Assembly: GCA_038503035.1 (NCBI GenBank)
Contig: JAVSML010021635.1
Coordinates: 1 to 64,000, forward strand
DNA length: 64,000 nucleotides
Reading direction: 5' to 3'
Origin: Crocodylus rhombifer
Lineage: Eukaryota; Chordata; Crocodylia; Crocodylidae
Shown here in pieces: positions 1 through 10,832 of the stretch. Positions within the stretch are counted from its first letter, which is position 1, and each line of letters opens with the position of its first letter. Position numbers and translations under genes: made by a program. The notes beneath the pieces are model-generated. The model was given only the letters and a program-made list of their open reading frames with translations. It did no database searches and was not told the DNA's origin.

Positions 1-414
1 AAAAAAAAATGGCCTTTGCAATCTTGGGCAATGGCTGTACCAGTTGTATGTGAGGAGTATGAAAGGACAAAAAATCCTGAAAAAATCACGCTGCCCCATG
101 TCATGCTTTGTGGGATGGTGAGAAATAAAATGGAAACAGGTTTGAAAATTAGATAGATTGGGCTAATTACTGCAAAGCTCATTAAGCCATTCCAAGAAAT
201 GTTTTCCTTTGAGTACCTCCCTGACAAGGTGTAAATATAACTCCCAATATCTCAAGGCATCAATATAACTATTTTTCAACCCAGAGACAAGATCATAACT
301 CAGAACATAAAACAGAGGCAGGCAAAATACAATCCGCAGGCCACCAGGCAATTCCATCTGACCTGTGGGGCCTTTCTATAAACCCCCTGTAAGCCCTGGT
401 CCTTGTTGACCCTT
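1..414. other. Unassigned non-coding sequence
   Basis: AT-rich sequence opening with a 9-base A run. I see no repeat signature and no conserved reading frame. Confidence 0.4.
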
Positions 415-421
415 TGCAAGC

Positions 422-446
422 CTGCACCTCCATGCAGGAGGTGCAG
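422..446. repeat. Short perfect hairpin
   Basis: Arms CTGCACCTCC (422-431) and GGAGGTGCAG (437-446) are perfectly complementary around a 5-base loop. It lies at the left edge of the GC-rich block that leads into the minisatellite. Function unknown. Confidence 0.6.
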
Positions 447-614
447 TTTCAACTGCTAAGCACCTCCAACCCCAGCCAGGTCTGCCTCACCCCCAGCCCC
501 AAGCCAAGGGGTGCTAGAAACAGGAAGCTTCTGCCTGGCAGAGGCCTTTACCTGGCCATCCTGAGGCTGTTTCCAGCCTCCTTGTGGAACTGGGAATTGA
601 GGCATGGGCACCAC

Positions 615-1095
615 AGGGCTAGGGCCAGGGACTCCCACTGGAGGAAAAGGGGTGGGAGTGCAGGGAGCCATGCGCTATGAGGCCAGGTGGGATTGGCCCC
701 AAATGCTGCCACCATGTACGACCAGGGACTCAGGTGGGAGTGCTACTGGACTGGGTGGGGCTGGTCCCACATGCTACCGCCATGTGCAGCCAGGGACTTG
801 GGTGGGAGCTGCATGTTATGGGGCCGAGTGGAGCGGCCCCGCACACTGCCACCATCTGTGGCTGGGGATTGGGGTGGTAATGCAGGACCTGTGCATTATG
901 GGGCTGGATGAAGCCGGCTCCACACCCTGCCACCACATGTAGCTAGGGACTTCGGTCAGAATGCTCCTGGACCAGGTAGGGCTGGCTCCACATGGTGCCA
1001 CCGCCTGCCATCAGGGACTGGGGTGGCAGCACAGGGAGCTCTGTGATATGGGGCCGGGCAGGGCTCACTCTGCTCACTGCCACAACATGCAGATC
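615..1095. repeat. Degenerate GC-rich minisatellite, about six units of 68-82 bp
   Basis: The motif CTGCCACCATGT or a close variant recurs at about 705, 774, 846, 927, 995 and 1077. Each copy is followed by 'CAGGGACT(C/T)GGGTGG' and then 'GGGGC(C/T)GGGTGG(G/A)GC'. Spacing varies from 68 to 82 bases, so the units have drifted by indels. The open frames read through it on both strands, up to about 130 codons, are by-products of the GC-rich repeat and look like no protein family. It could be a stand-alone minisatellite or the tandem-repeat core of a larger DNA transposon. Confidence 0.7.
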
Positions 1096-1109
1096 CAGGG
1101 ACTTGCACA

Positions 1110-1300
1110 CTCTGGGCATCCCCACCACACATACCCACTCACAGCCTCCCACACACCTCACCTCCCCCCATGCCCCCAAAATACACCCACACCCACCCAC
1201 AGCCCTCCACACACTGCTACCCCTCACCATAACCCCACAGCCCCCACACATACTTGCACTCCCCACCTCACCATACCCACACATACACACACAGAGCCAT
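1110..1300. repeat. CA/CCCA-rich low-complexity tract
   Basis: The + strand is almost free of G and made of irregular CACACC, CCCCAC and ACACAC runs. It directly follows the minisatellite. Its complement is strongly G-rich. Confidence 0.65.
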
Positions 1301-1309
1301 ACCAGTCAA

Positions 1310-4300
1310 AACATATACTTTATGAAAGAACAAAAAAGTAAATTATTTGGAAAGCTAATGATTAATAATAATCTCACTTGCTTGGCCATGTTCTGAGCAG
1401 TAAGGGACAGTGACTTGAATCTCATATCCTTGGGTCTGCAGTTAGTCCTCAAAGAAATGGTAATATAGACTACAAAGACAGTTCAAACAATCTGTAATGA
1501 AAAATAAATATGCTGATATCTCTGTCCAAGATGTTTGATGATATAATGCCAAAGGAAACATTTAATTTGTGGCCAATTAATAATTCCTCACTTTTAAGGT
1601 TATTTTTATCCTAGAATATTATTAAAGTTGTTGCTGTGGCACTCTTCTTGCAAACACCTGAATTGGCATTTCTTGAACATTGTTCCTTCTCACTTGACTT
1701 CTCAAATTTAGCACAGCTAGTTCCAAACCTCAGTAGCAACATAAATTCTCAGACACCACGTTGTGAGGGGGAAAGGAGAGGAGGCGTACACAAGGTACCT
1801 ATAGATAGAAATAGGAGGAGGGTGGTGATAATGAAAAGGAGGGAGATTTGGGTTGCATAAACAGAAATAAAAACATGAAAGAGTAAATGGGAAGAGGTTA
1901 AGTAAATAAAAAGAAAATATAACTGGAAAGGAAATAGAATTAACTAAAAATTATACAGGAGCACATTCTCATTCAAGTCAAGACCCCTTTAAACCATTGT
2001 GGCAATGTTAAGGGGGAACATATTATATCTATGCATGGGTTCTACAGGAAGAACAAAGAGTCCTTTGTGTAAATGACAATTTAAATTAGAATTTTGAGTA
2101 CTTTGATAGGCCCATGGCCTTAGATCATGCCTTTGATAGGCCCATGCTTAAAAACTACTTTTATTGTCACCTAAGGAAATATGTTCAAATGCAGAGTGGG
2201 CTTTTTGAAAATGTATGTATTTCTTCAGAAGAAATAATAATCAACTGCTACTAATGATGATAAAATAATTCAACGGTTTGGTAATAGGCTATAACATATT
2301 TTGCTTCTATGTCAGTGGTTCAAATCTTAGTCAAGATGAAAGCAAAAATGTATAATATGAGTAAGCTCTTTTTTCTCTTTTGCAAATTATCTGCACAAAG
2401 ATTGTGATTTTTACTAATATGTTTTGGGCCTGTGAGCTGTTCCTGAACTGTCTGTTGCAAGTGTTCTTTTGAGTAGTTGGTATTGGAACTGACTAGTTAA
2501 GTGGAGTGATTCTCTTTAATTTGTGATACTAAAAGGTGGATTGCATGAATTTCCACAAAAAAACCCACCACCAAGTCCCAAAACAACATACAAAAAGGTA
2601 ATGGCCATGATAAGAACAAATCACAAACCACTGGTCATTCCTTTTACATTGCTATCAGTTTGTCATCTTCTAACGACTGTTTGATGTCTATGATAACATG
2701 AGGCTGTATTCTCATCACAAAAATTATCATACTGAAAATAATTGGTACCTGTTTTGTAACAATGGCAGTTCCAAGTTGGAACACGTTGTCCTGAAGTGAA
2801 GTCTTTGATGTCTCTCTCAATTACGTAAGTGTCAAAGGGGATGGACATTGTTATTTTCAGGACTTGTTTCCCTACTTTCTATATTGAATTCAGAAGGCAC
2901 GGTTCATTACTGGAATGGCAGATGGGAAAATCTGGTCCAGAGTTCTGTCAGAATTTCAGAGGTGGATCCTTGCAAAATCTTGATCAATGTGAAAAACAAA
3001 TTGGCATGATTGAATAAGCTTCTACAAAATTTCCTTCTGTTATTTCTAAAATCTAGTCAGTCAGTGCAAGGTCCAAAATCTACTGAAGTGAAGTCAATGA
3101 AACCTCACCTAGTAAGTGTGTGTGTGATATGCCCCAGGTTTGGTTTTGTTCTTTCTCATGAATAAGGATTATAGAGACTCCATTGAACGTAATGGGCATT
3201 TTAGCCACCTCACGGTAGTTTTCATAGTACTTAATGTAGCATGTCCTGTGGGAGGATCAGATATATAATATGGCACACCATGAAAAGGTTTCCTGTTGAG
3301 ATGTACTAAAAATCTATTAACACACTAAAGACTTTTTTAAATGATAAAATCGGGTACCCCAGAACCATCATTAAAAAGTCCTCTTAATAGGAGAGGGAAT
3401 CTTTCATTCAGGGGGAAAGAAGCTAAAGTGGGTTTTAGATACATTTCAGATTTCATTCATCACACTGTGCTTGAAACTAAAGTGTCTGTGCTGTAATCAC
3501 ATCCCTGATCTATTACAGGGAGAGTTAGAAGTAAGTCAATGCCTTGTGACTGGTTAGCCAGTATAACACTACTACAGTAAGATTAAAGGCATTTGCAAAA
3601 GTGAAACCACAGCTAATCATCTTGTTCACACATGCTGATTTTTCCCCCCCTGACTAATTTCTCTTGTAGTGGGAGTAATTACCTTTATTAGTAACACTGA
3701 CTACACTGTTACCTTCAGGCAAATACTGATAGAGCTGCTTATTAAGTATCACCTAGTTTCACATACACATTGCTACCCCGAACACTTACTCCAGAATGAA
3801 ATGCCTGCTGGATAAAGGGCGTCTGCTTCAATTCCCCTTTTATAAAGAAATGATTCAGATTAACATAGGGAATTTGAGGGAAACTATGGAACAAAGGTCA
3901 AATCCAGAACAGCCTTGTAGGTGCATTTATTTAGGCTTCAGCCTGCCTAAATAATAATGGGTGCCTTGCCCAGAGAAAGTGATCCAATCACACGGGGTTA
4001 GGTACCTAAGTGCCTGTAGCTGGCAGAAGCTTAGAATTAGCCTTTAGGGAGCTCAACATAGAGAAACACTGGCGGGCTCTTGCTCATCCTTATACCTCAC
4101 TCGGGGCCTGAATATGAGCTGTCTCTGTTCATTTGGGCTCCAGGACACATAACTGAACGGTAATTGTGCTACCCATGTCTAACATAATATCCTATGAACT
4201 GGAGCACTTCCCCACAAAGTGAGAGACCTGTGGCTAAATCCTATTTTGCTTTATGCTGCTAAATGTCACATATGCAGTCACATAACTGCAGTTTGGGTCA

Positions 4301-4379
4301 CTTATGCACTGTTTCAAATTTCTATTTCTCACTGTTGCTAAATAAAAATCCCCTGTACACATACCTGCCACAAGTAAAT
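1310..4379. other. Unassigned AT-rich sequence
   Basis: No coding exon or clear transposon is seen. The stretch 3900-4260 has short 'TTTAGG' and 'AGGTACCTAAG' motifs of the kind found in reptilian foldback MITEs, but I could not place ends. Confidence 0.35.
2101..2146. repeat. Two-copy direct repeat, period 30
   Basis: CTTTGATAGGCCCATG occurs exactly at 2101-2116 and again at 2131-2146. This is a small tandem duplication typical of replication slippage. Confidence 0.7.
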
Positions 4380-4700
4380 TGGATGTGTGCCTCGGGATCT
4401 TTTAGCCCACTAGTCAAGTGGGTAGGGTACCTGCTGAGGAAGTGGGAGAGCTAGGTTCTAGCCCCCACCAAGAGAGGTTTGAATATATGTCCCCTGCTTT
4501 CTAGTAAGGCATGCTAACTCCTAGGCATTGCCAAATTTCCAGCCCTTCTCTTGAAAGTAGCCCACAGCACCTTGTATTCAATATTCACTGTCTAAACTAA
4601 ATAAAAAACACAGAGAATATTTCTTCCCTACAGAAAGCAGGGACTCAGGTCCCTTTCCCTTTGGGGAAGCATCCATCTCACTGAGCCACAAACCTTCTGA
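4380..4700. repeat. tRNA-SINE-like foldback repeat
   Basis: The left part carries a tRNA-like layout ('TAGTCAAGTGGGTAGGGTACC', then 'GGTTCTAGCCCCC', like a Pol III B box). The complement of 4460-4505 matches 4630-4660 ('AGAAAGCAGGG...'), so the unit folds back on itself. It may be a SINE inserted as an inverted pair or a palindromic MITE that carries a tRNA-like sequence. Boundaries are approximate. Confidence 0.4.
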
Positions 4701-4804
4701 CTTGCTCTCCTCTTCCTGAACCCACATATCTCCCTCTCTTGGTTATCCATTGGGTTAGCTTCACGGGAGGTCTGGAGAAAGATCTGGCCAATTCCTTTTT
4801 GATG

Positions 4805-4852
4805 CCAAGTGCTCAAACTACAAGGCTGAGGGCTTGTAGTTTGAGTACTTGG
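4805..4852. repeat. 20-bp stem hairpin
   Basis: Arms 4805-4824 and 4833-4852 are complementary over 20 bases with one difference, which would be a G-U wobble in RNA, around the 8-base loop GCTGAGGG. It looks like the centre of a palindromic element rather than a microRNA precursor, because the stem is short and no flanking pairing continues. Confidence 0.6.
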
Positions 4853-4859
4853 TGACAAG

Positions 4860-4945
4860 GAGTCACAGATTCAAACACTCTCTGAATGAGTGGCTTAGAA
4901 CCTGGGCAAGTGCCCTAACCACTAGATCATTTGGCTAAAAGGTGA
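4860..4945 (-). repeat. tRNA-SINE-like fragment
   Basis: Read on the minus strand it gives 'AGTGGTTAGGGCACTTGCCC' followed by 'AGGTTCTAAGCC', which resembles the A-box/B-box head of a tRNA-derived SINE. Short and diverged. Confidence 0.4.
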
Positions 4946-5128
4946 TAGGAACCCACACTAATGGACATTTTTTCTGCAACTAAAACAACATAATTTGCCC
5001 ATCTTTTTACCTTTATACACGTACCTAAATGAGTCCAAAGCTTCCTGGGCTGACTGCAGCCTTCCTAAGTAAACTCTGTGGACTCATACATGCAGAGCTG
5101 AATCAGTCTGCACCTAAGTGTCAAAAAC

Positions 5129-5175
5129 TGCAGTTACACCATGATACAATACAATTGTATCATGGTATAACTGCA
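5129..5175. repeat. 22-bp stem hairpin with 3-base loop
   Basis: Arms 5129-5150 and 5154-5175 are complementary with a single mismatch, and the loop is ACA. This is a cruciform-capable palindrome. Such tight palindromes are typical of the fused centre of a MITE. Confidence 0.7.
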
Positions 5176-5504
5176 AAATACAATTTAGTGCCCCTCCTCA
5201 CTTTGGGTTCAAACCCACATCACTTATGAGAACCCTAAGCATCAGCCTATAGAATAGGCTGGGTTGGAGGAAACATCTATCCCTCCAGTTGAAGCACAGT
5301 CAGGAATATGAAAATAATATGGGTGGAAGGGGAATAAGCACAAGACAGCTTGATTCTATAACCAAGTGATGAGGGCAATATCCTTGGAACAGCCTTACTC
5401 CCAGGGATTTTCTTTATTCTTCTCATCCAATGACTACCCAGTTTAAAGTATATAAAGAATGTGAAGAACAAGTCCCCTCCCCACCCAAGCAATTCAGACC
5501 TTGG

Positions 5505-5625
5505 TTGTTAGGGCATTCGCACAGGACGAGTGGTCTCAAGCTGAAGATGGCCTAGAATGGAGGACTTCCATTTCCTGGGAAAATGTTCTAACCACTAAAC
5601 TACTATGCAAAAAGTGAGCAGTGGT
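5505..5625. repeat. Foldback tRNA-SINE-like fragment
   Basis: 'TTGTTAGGGCATTCGCACAGG' on the + strand and 'TGTTCTAACCACTAAACTA' near 5590 (the complement of a 'TAGTGGTTAGAACA' head) face each other. This resembles the same family as at 4380 and 41700. Confidence 0.35.
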
Positions 5626-5649
5626 GGCTCATCCTCTCTTGACTGTAAT

Positions 5650-6845
5650 TTTTGAGTGAGCGCACCATGAGTACTATTCTTTTTACTGAATTCAATGGTG
5701 TCAGTGTGAATTAGGAGTGTCCTGAGCACACCTGATATCGCAAGCCTGAGGCAGAGTTCAGTTGCTTCCCCAGTTCCAGTCTGGATTGCAGTCCAGAAGT
5801 TGCATACTTACCAGCTGAAACTTCCAGGTGCCAAGGGATGTTCTAGGTGCCTAGGGATCTTTACAAGCCAAAAGGTAAGTCACAAAGTAATTTAGGCCCA
5901 TTAAGGGGTTTGCAGCTGCTAGAGTCACTTGATCTGGATCTTTTTGTTGTTGTTGTTATTTAGAAGCCTAGCTTTCCTTTTAGTCCTGTATAGGTGTCTA
6001 CTTCACTAATTCAAAACTAGCTCATAATCCTAACTTCCTTGCACAAGAAAACTAATGCTTGATTCCAGCCAGCTTTTTGATTTTGTGAGGACAATAAGAA
6101 TAAAAACTTTAAAATAATCCTTAAGTAGACTCTGTTATTTGTGTACAGTTCAATTTTAAGTTAGTTAGGCTCCATATGGGTTCAGGAATCCACCCATATA
6201 GGTGTGAATGTGGAACTTTGACCTAGATTTCCATCTTGCCTAGCTGCTCACAAACAGCAACAAGTTATTCAAGCCACTAGACAAGCCTACGAGTGATGCA
6301 GTGAAACCATGCCCTCTGTAGGGTGGAAGTCTAGTGCAACTGTGTTCCCCACAGGAACTTTAGACAAGACCCTGCTAAGTGAAAAACTTTGTACCTATTC
6401 TGAATGATCATGCCAATGAATACTTTCTCTAAGCAAATGAAGCACTGTCAGGAGCTAGATTGCTGTGAGATTACAAAACAAATGTGACATTTAAAGGAAA
6501 GAAGGTCATGTACCCATTCATTAACTGGGCATTACAGTGCTAACTACAGTAATATGTGGTGATAGTCAATCAGAAGTCCAGATTCAGAGGTGGTGTAAAT
6601 GGCGGTAAGTTAGATGCCACCTATAAATCATTGCAAGTTCAAGCTGTCATCATTGACAGTGGTGATGGTGGGGTAGAGCCACTGCTGAGAAAATGACTAA
6701 TAGGAACACAGAAGGACAGATTCAACAAATAAGTTCCTTACTGCTTTTTAATACTGATGGTATGTACTTTTCCTGCTACAACTCCGTAATGGGTTAGTTA
6801 TGCCACAGTGACACTTTTTATAATACTCCTAAATTTGCACCCAAA
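5650..6845. other. Unassigned sequence
   Basis: Mostly AT-rich. It includes a short (GTT)4 run at about 5945. No gene or clear repeat boundary seen. Confidence 0.3.
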
Positions 6846-7520
6846 GGCCACATCCACACAAGCAGAGACATGCATTTACAGTAGCAAAAATAATAGTGGC
6901 ACAAATTTGTGCTGCAGTGCATGCCCCTGCCTGTGCGCTTTGCAGTGGGACAATGTGCCGCAGGTGGGGGCTGGCTGGGGCACAGTGCCTCAGTACAGGC
7001 CTAGCTGGCAATCAGCCCCTGTGCTGAAGCACCCTGTACCCCAGCCACCTGGATAGTGGCATGTGGAGATGTGGGAGCAGATAGCCCCAGGCTGGTTCTT
7101 CTCCTGTCTCCGTGTAAGTCAGTGCTGGGGCTCCACTGCAGAACCCCTGCAGTGAGGCACACTGCATGCCAACCAGCCTCAGAACAGCTGGCTGGGGCAC
7201 ACTGTGCCTTGAGACACAGCAGCAGACAACCTAGGGCTGGCTGCTCCCCTATCTCGAGGCACACTGCACCCCAGCCAGCCAGGGAGTGGCTAGCTGCCTG
7301 CTCCTCCATCTCCATGTTTGTCATGGCACACACCACTTTGGCATACTCTGTGCCACTTTTTATTTTGCTACCAGGAAATCCCAGTAGTAAACTTTGCCCC
7401 GACATTGCAAATTAGTAGCACCGCACACAGTTTAATGTGCAACATGTGCAGTTTGTGGCCTCACGAAGTGGTTTGTGCACTACAAACCGCATGTGCCTGC
7501 ACATCTGGATCCAGCCGAAG
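6846..7520. mobile_element. GC-rich foldback DNA element (MITE-like)
   Basis: The left end (about 6846, 'GGCCACATCCACACAAGC') and the complement of the right end (about 7518, 'CGGCTGGATCCAGATGTGC') are similar. Inner arms also match: GTAGCAAAAATAATAGTGGC at about 6880 against the complement of about 7350-7375. The core has degenerate tandem units built on 'GGCTGGGGCACAGTGTGCC'. Open frames through the core on both strands arise from this structure. No transposase is visible. Superfamily undetermined. Confidence 0.5.
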
Positions 7521-8620
7521 ATTTCATTCTTGCCTTCTACTAAAGTTAAATGAAGCTTTCCCTAAATAAAAGCAAATGACTAATGCTATGGAACAAAACA
7601 CATTTTTGGAAAATATGATTTAAATATATATCTAAGCTTTTCAATTTCTAATGATATATAAATTTTAAAAATTCAGGAGACAACTTCTAAAGAGAAGTTT
7701 CACCTATAAACACCACAACTGGTAGACTGACTGAAATCTATATCATAATCTGGATGAAGTATCTTATAAAAAGGGTGAGTGAAATAACTTGGCCCCTGCT
7801 GTGTTTGATTTGTGTCGTTTTAGTAGCTCAAAGGATAGCATGTCTTTCTTCACCAGTTGGCAAAGAGTTCACCAAGCAATGCAGAAGTCGTTGATGATGG
7901 AGCACCACTGCAGTAGTTTCTACACTAACATCCCTCCCACCCCACATGGTCTTTGGCACAATGGGCACGTCAAGGAAAGGACATGACTGATATGTCCCTA
8001 CGCACTATAACTCCTCACCTGTTGGAGTGTCTCTTCAGGGCTGTGAGCTGTTGGCATTATTTACAGCAGTCCTAAGGGCATTAAAGCATGTAGTGTCTGG
8101 CTGGCTCTGTGATTAGGGAGCTACAAAACTGGCTAAAACACCTTTGCTTCCCACCTCTTTCACAATGCTAAACACAACTTATATGCAGCACAAGTGGTAC
8201 CATGCTATTTATAAAGAAAAGGTGTGTGGGTCAAGTTTATAGTATGTAAATAATAATGAGTCCAAAGCATGGACTCATACTATGGGTCATATTTTATCTC
8301 TAAAAAGATTTATTCTTTTACAGGACAGGATCATCTCCAACTATCCAAGGAACACCATTTATTTGATAAGATATCTGTACACCAAATAACTAGCTCTAAC
8401 TTTTTCCCTCAAAAGTGTTATTCACTGAGTTGAACTTCCCAACAATTCTGGAGGAAATCCAGCAAGCAGAATGTAAAGCTTTTCCATTTAAAATTTTTCA
8501 AAATGAATCATTTTCCAGTCTCTTAATTTGTACCTGAGTAGCTGTTGCTTCTAAATAGTTCTAGTTATAAATGCATGCACACTGGACATGGCACTACCTT
8601 TGACTCTGGTTGGGTGTGGC
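7521..8620. other. Unassigned AT-rich sequence
   Basis: No exon, RNA gene or transposon signature recognised. Confidence 0.3.
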
Positions 8621-8624
8621 ATAG

Positions 8625-8900
8625 TAATACAGAACAAGGAACTGGGTCATTGAGTCCAGTCCTCTGGCATTGCAGGCAACTACATCCTCTAATCCCATTA
8701 ATATCTTTTAAACTCAATAAATCACATAAAACCCTATCTTAAAACACAGAATCTCACTGCTCTAAAGGTGAAAAATGTTCCCTGGACTTGAAATCTAAGT
8801 GTATTTGTTGGAGGTTTTTACCCATTTGTTTTTAAGCCAATGTTGTCCTTTAGTTTTAAATAGTTCAGAGAGATCACAACCTCCTTTTTCCAAACCTTGC
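8625..8900 (-). mobile_element. Old CR1 3'-end fragment
   Basis: On the minus strand the segment at 8635-8670 reads 'GAGGACTGGACTCAATGACC', which matches the conserved CR1 3' block (GG-CTGGACT-GATGACC). Upstream on that strand are drifted traces of the ORF2 tail. Heavily decayed. Confidence 0.5.
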
Positions 8901-8904
8901 TCAG

Positions 8905-10046
8905 GGACATTGTTGTGCAATGATTAGCAAAGGGTCAGGCCCAACCTACACACACTTCTTGTAAGCATAGTACAAGGGATGAATAGGTATTTTCCACCCA
9001 ATACATTTTTTATTTTAATTATGAAACTAAAAGTACAAGTTATATAACAAACTTTCAACATCATCTGACTTTCCTGTTCTTCTTTCTTTAGTGCTTATTA
9101 TTAAAGGGCAAATTTGTTCTTTGGTAAACAAAGCAGATAACTACTTAACTCTTTCAAAATTACTGGGATATCTGGCCTACCCACAAATGCATTTAAATGG
9201 GCCACATGTAATAGAATGGTTCTAACAGTTACAATTTTTATGTGATTATGGTTGCAGACTGTAAAAACGCCTTGCCTTGGTATTTGGGTTGATCCTTTCA
9301 CACCCATGATTGAGCACACAATTCTAACCAGAGCAAACTAGTGCCAACTGGTTTTAGATACAGTATCTTAATCTAACCCAACCAATTTATTTTTTCACAG
9401 ATTGATGCTAATTCAGGTTAGAAGACAATAATGCTAGGCTAAGTCTTGCTGAGTTTACCAGACAACAACTCTCATGTAATTCAATGATAAGATGTATATA
9501 CAACAAACAGGACTGAGCATTTTCCATTTAATAATCAAGTTTATCTCCAGCAATTACGTTTCTAATTCTACAAGAAGTGTTCAATAAAAGGATCCTAAAG
9601 CCTGCACAGATTAGCTAGTGGAATCAATTGCTTGCAAAGCTGTTTTGCCATTTTTTCAACATCTAGATGCTCTTTGCTTCTATAGAGGTCTTCCTGATCA
9701 TCTTCTTTGGTAAAATCATGGTGGCAAAAGTCACTCCAGCCAAAAAAAACCCTTCCCTCCATGCTTCAGATAGTAAAGCCCTGGAATCAGTATGACTGAA
9801 AATAAGGAAAATAGCCAGCTTCAAAGACTGGCTTTACTTGTATAAGGTGTTTACCTGAGCCACCCCCACAACACACATACATGTATACTTTACTTTGCAG
9901 TGGCTGCATACCAAACACCAAAGAAAAAGCCAAGAAAGGGGCAGTCTGCTTCCTAGATTGGCTCTGTTTATGGAACAGGCAGCAGGAAAATGGGCAATAG
10001 ACAGAGGTGGTGGGATACGGAAGGGTCTGAAGTAAAAAGCAGGAAG
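8905..10046. other. Unassigned AT-rich sequence
   Basis: No recognisable gene. It ends at the target duplication of the hAT-type element that follows. Confidence 0.3.
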
Positions 10047-10054
10047 TTGTGGGA

Positions 10055-10824
10055 TAGGACTGTGTGAAGCTTCAGTCCCTGATTCGATTCAGCAGAGATT
10101 CAGCCAAATTTGGTGACCATATCTCCTAATCTGAATTGAATCAGAGGACCCTTTAATCCCCTTGAATCAAATCAGAACCCACAGAATTGATTTGGAAAGA
10201 TTCAGAAAGATTTGGCGATTTGGATATAGACACAGCTTTAAATGTTCTTTCTACATACCCCTAAGGATCAGGCAACTTATGAGTGCTGCAGTGCTGGGGC
10301 GCATGAAGTGTCCCACAGAAGCATGGGTGGCTCCCCAGCATGCTCAGCAGCAGACCCAGAAGTGGACCAGAAGCACTTCCAGGTCCTCCAGGGAGCACAC
10401 TGGGGGGCCCCCCGCACCCACCTGGCTTAGTCACTGGTGTCTCCTGGGTCTGGGGGGGCACAGGGGTCCCCCCATGGCCAATCACCAAGCTGGGGAGGTG
10501 TGGGGGGAGCCCCCAAAGCACTCTCTGGTGGACCCAGAAGTGGACCAGAAGTACTTCTGGGTCTGCTGCTGAGCTCCTGTGGGATGCTCCATGCACCCCA
10601 GCACTGCAGCATTCACTAGCTGCACTGGTACCTTGAGGTATGTAGAAAAAACTTCTAAAGCTGTGTCTGCGTCTGAATCATTGATTCTCCAAATCAGCAT
10701 CAAATCTTCAGATTCGGATTTGGCCGAATCAAATCAGGGACAGTGATCTGAATCAGCAAATCAAATCTCTGTCCCCGTTTTGGGCCAAATCTGAATCAAA
10801 TAGGGTCTGCTCCGCACAGCCCTA
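10055..10824. mobile_element. hAT-type palindromic non-autonomous element, copy 1
   Basis: The element is flanked by a perfect 8-bp duplication TTGTGGGA (10047-10054 and 10825-10832), the hAT signature length. Left end TAGGACTGTGTGAAGC and complement of the right end TAGGGCTGTGCGGAGC form terminal inverted repeats. The two halves are long imperfect inverted copies of each other. For example 'TAGACACAGCTTTA', 'TTTCTACATACC', 'GCTGCAGTGCTGGGG' and 'CAGCAGCAGACCCAGAAG' occur in the left arm and, complemented, in the right arm. The GC-rich core produces open frames on both strands that are not genes. No transposase is encoded. A relative lies at 19187. Confidence 0.75.
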
Positions 10825-10832
10825 TTGTGGGA

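Noticed and set aside
615..1095. Possible CRISPR array
   Set aside because: Units are variable-length, degenerate and without constant repeat/unique spacer structure; the genome is clearly eukaryotic.
4805..4852. microRNA gene
   Set aside because: Stem of only 20 bp with no extended flanking pairing; a palindromic repeat is more likely.
10162..10703. Overlapping frames of 98-136 codons on both strands
   Set aside because: Same cause as at 19 kb: inverted-duplicate element core.
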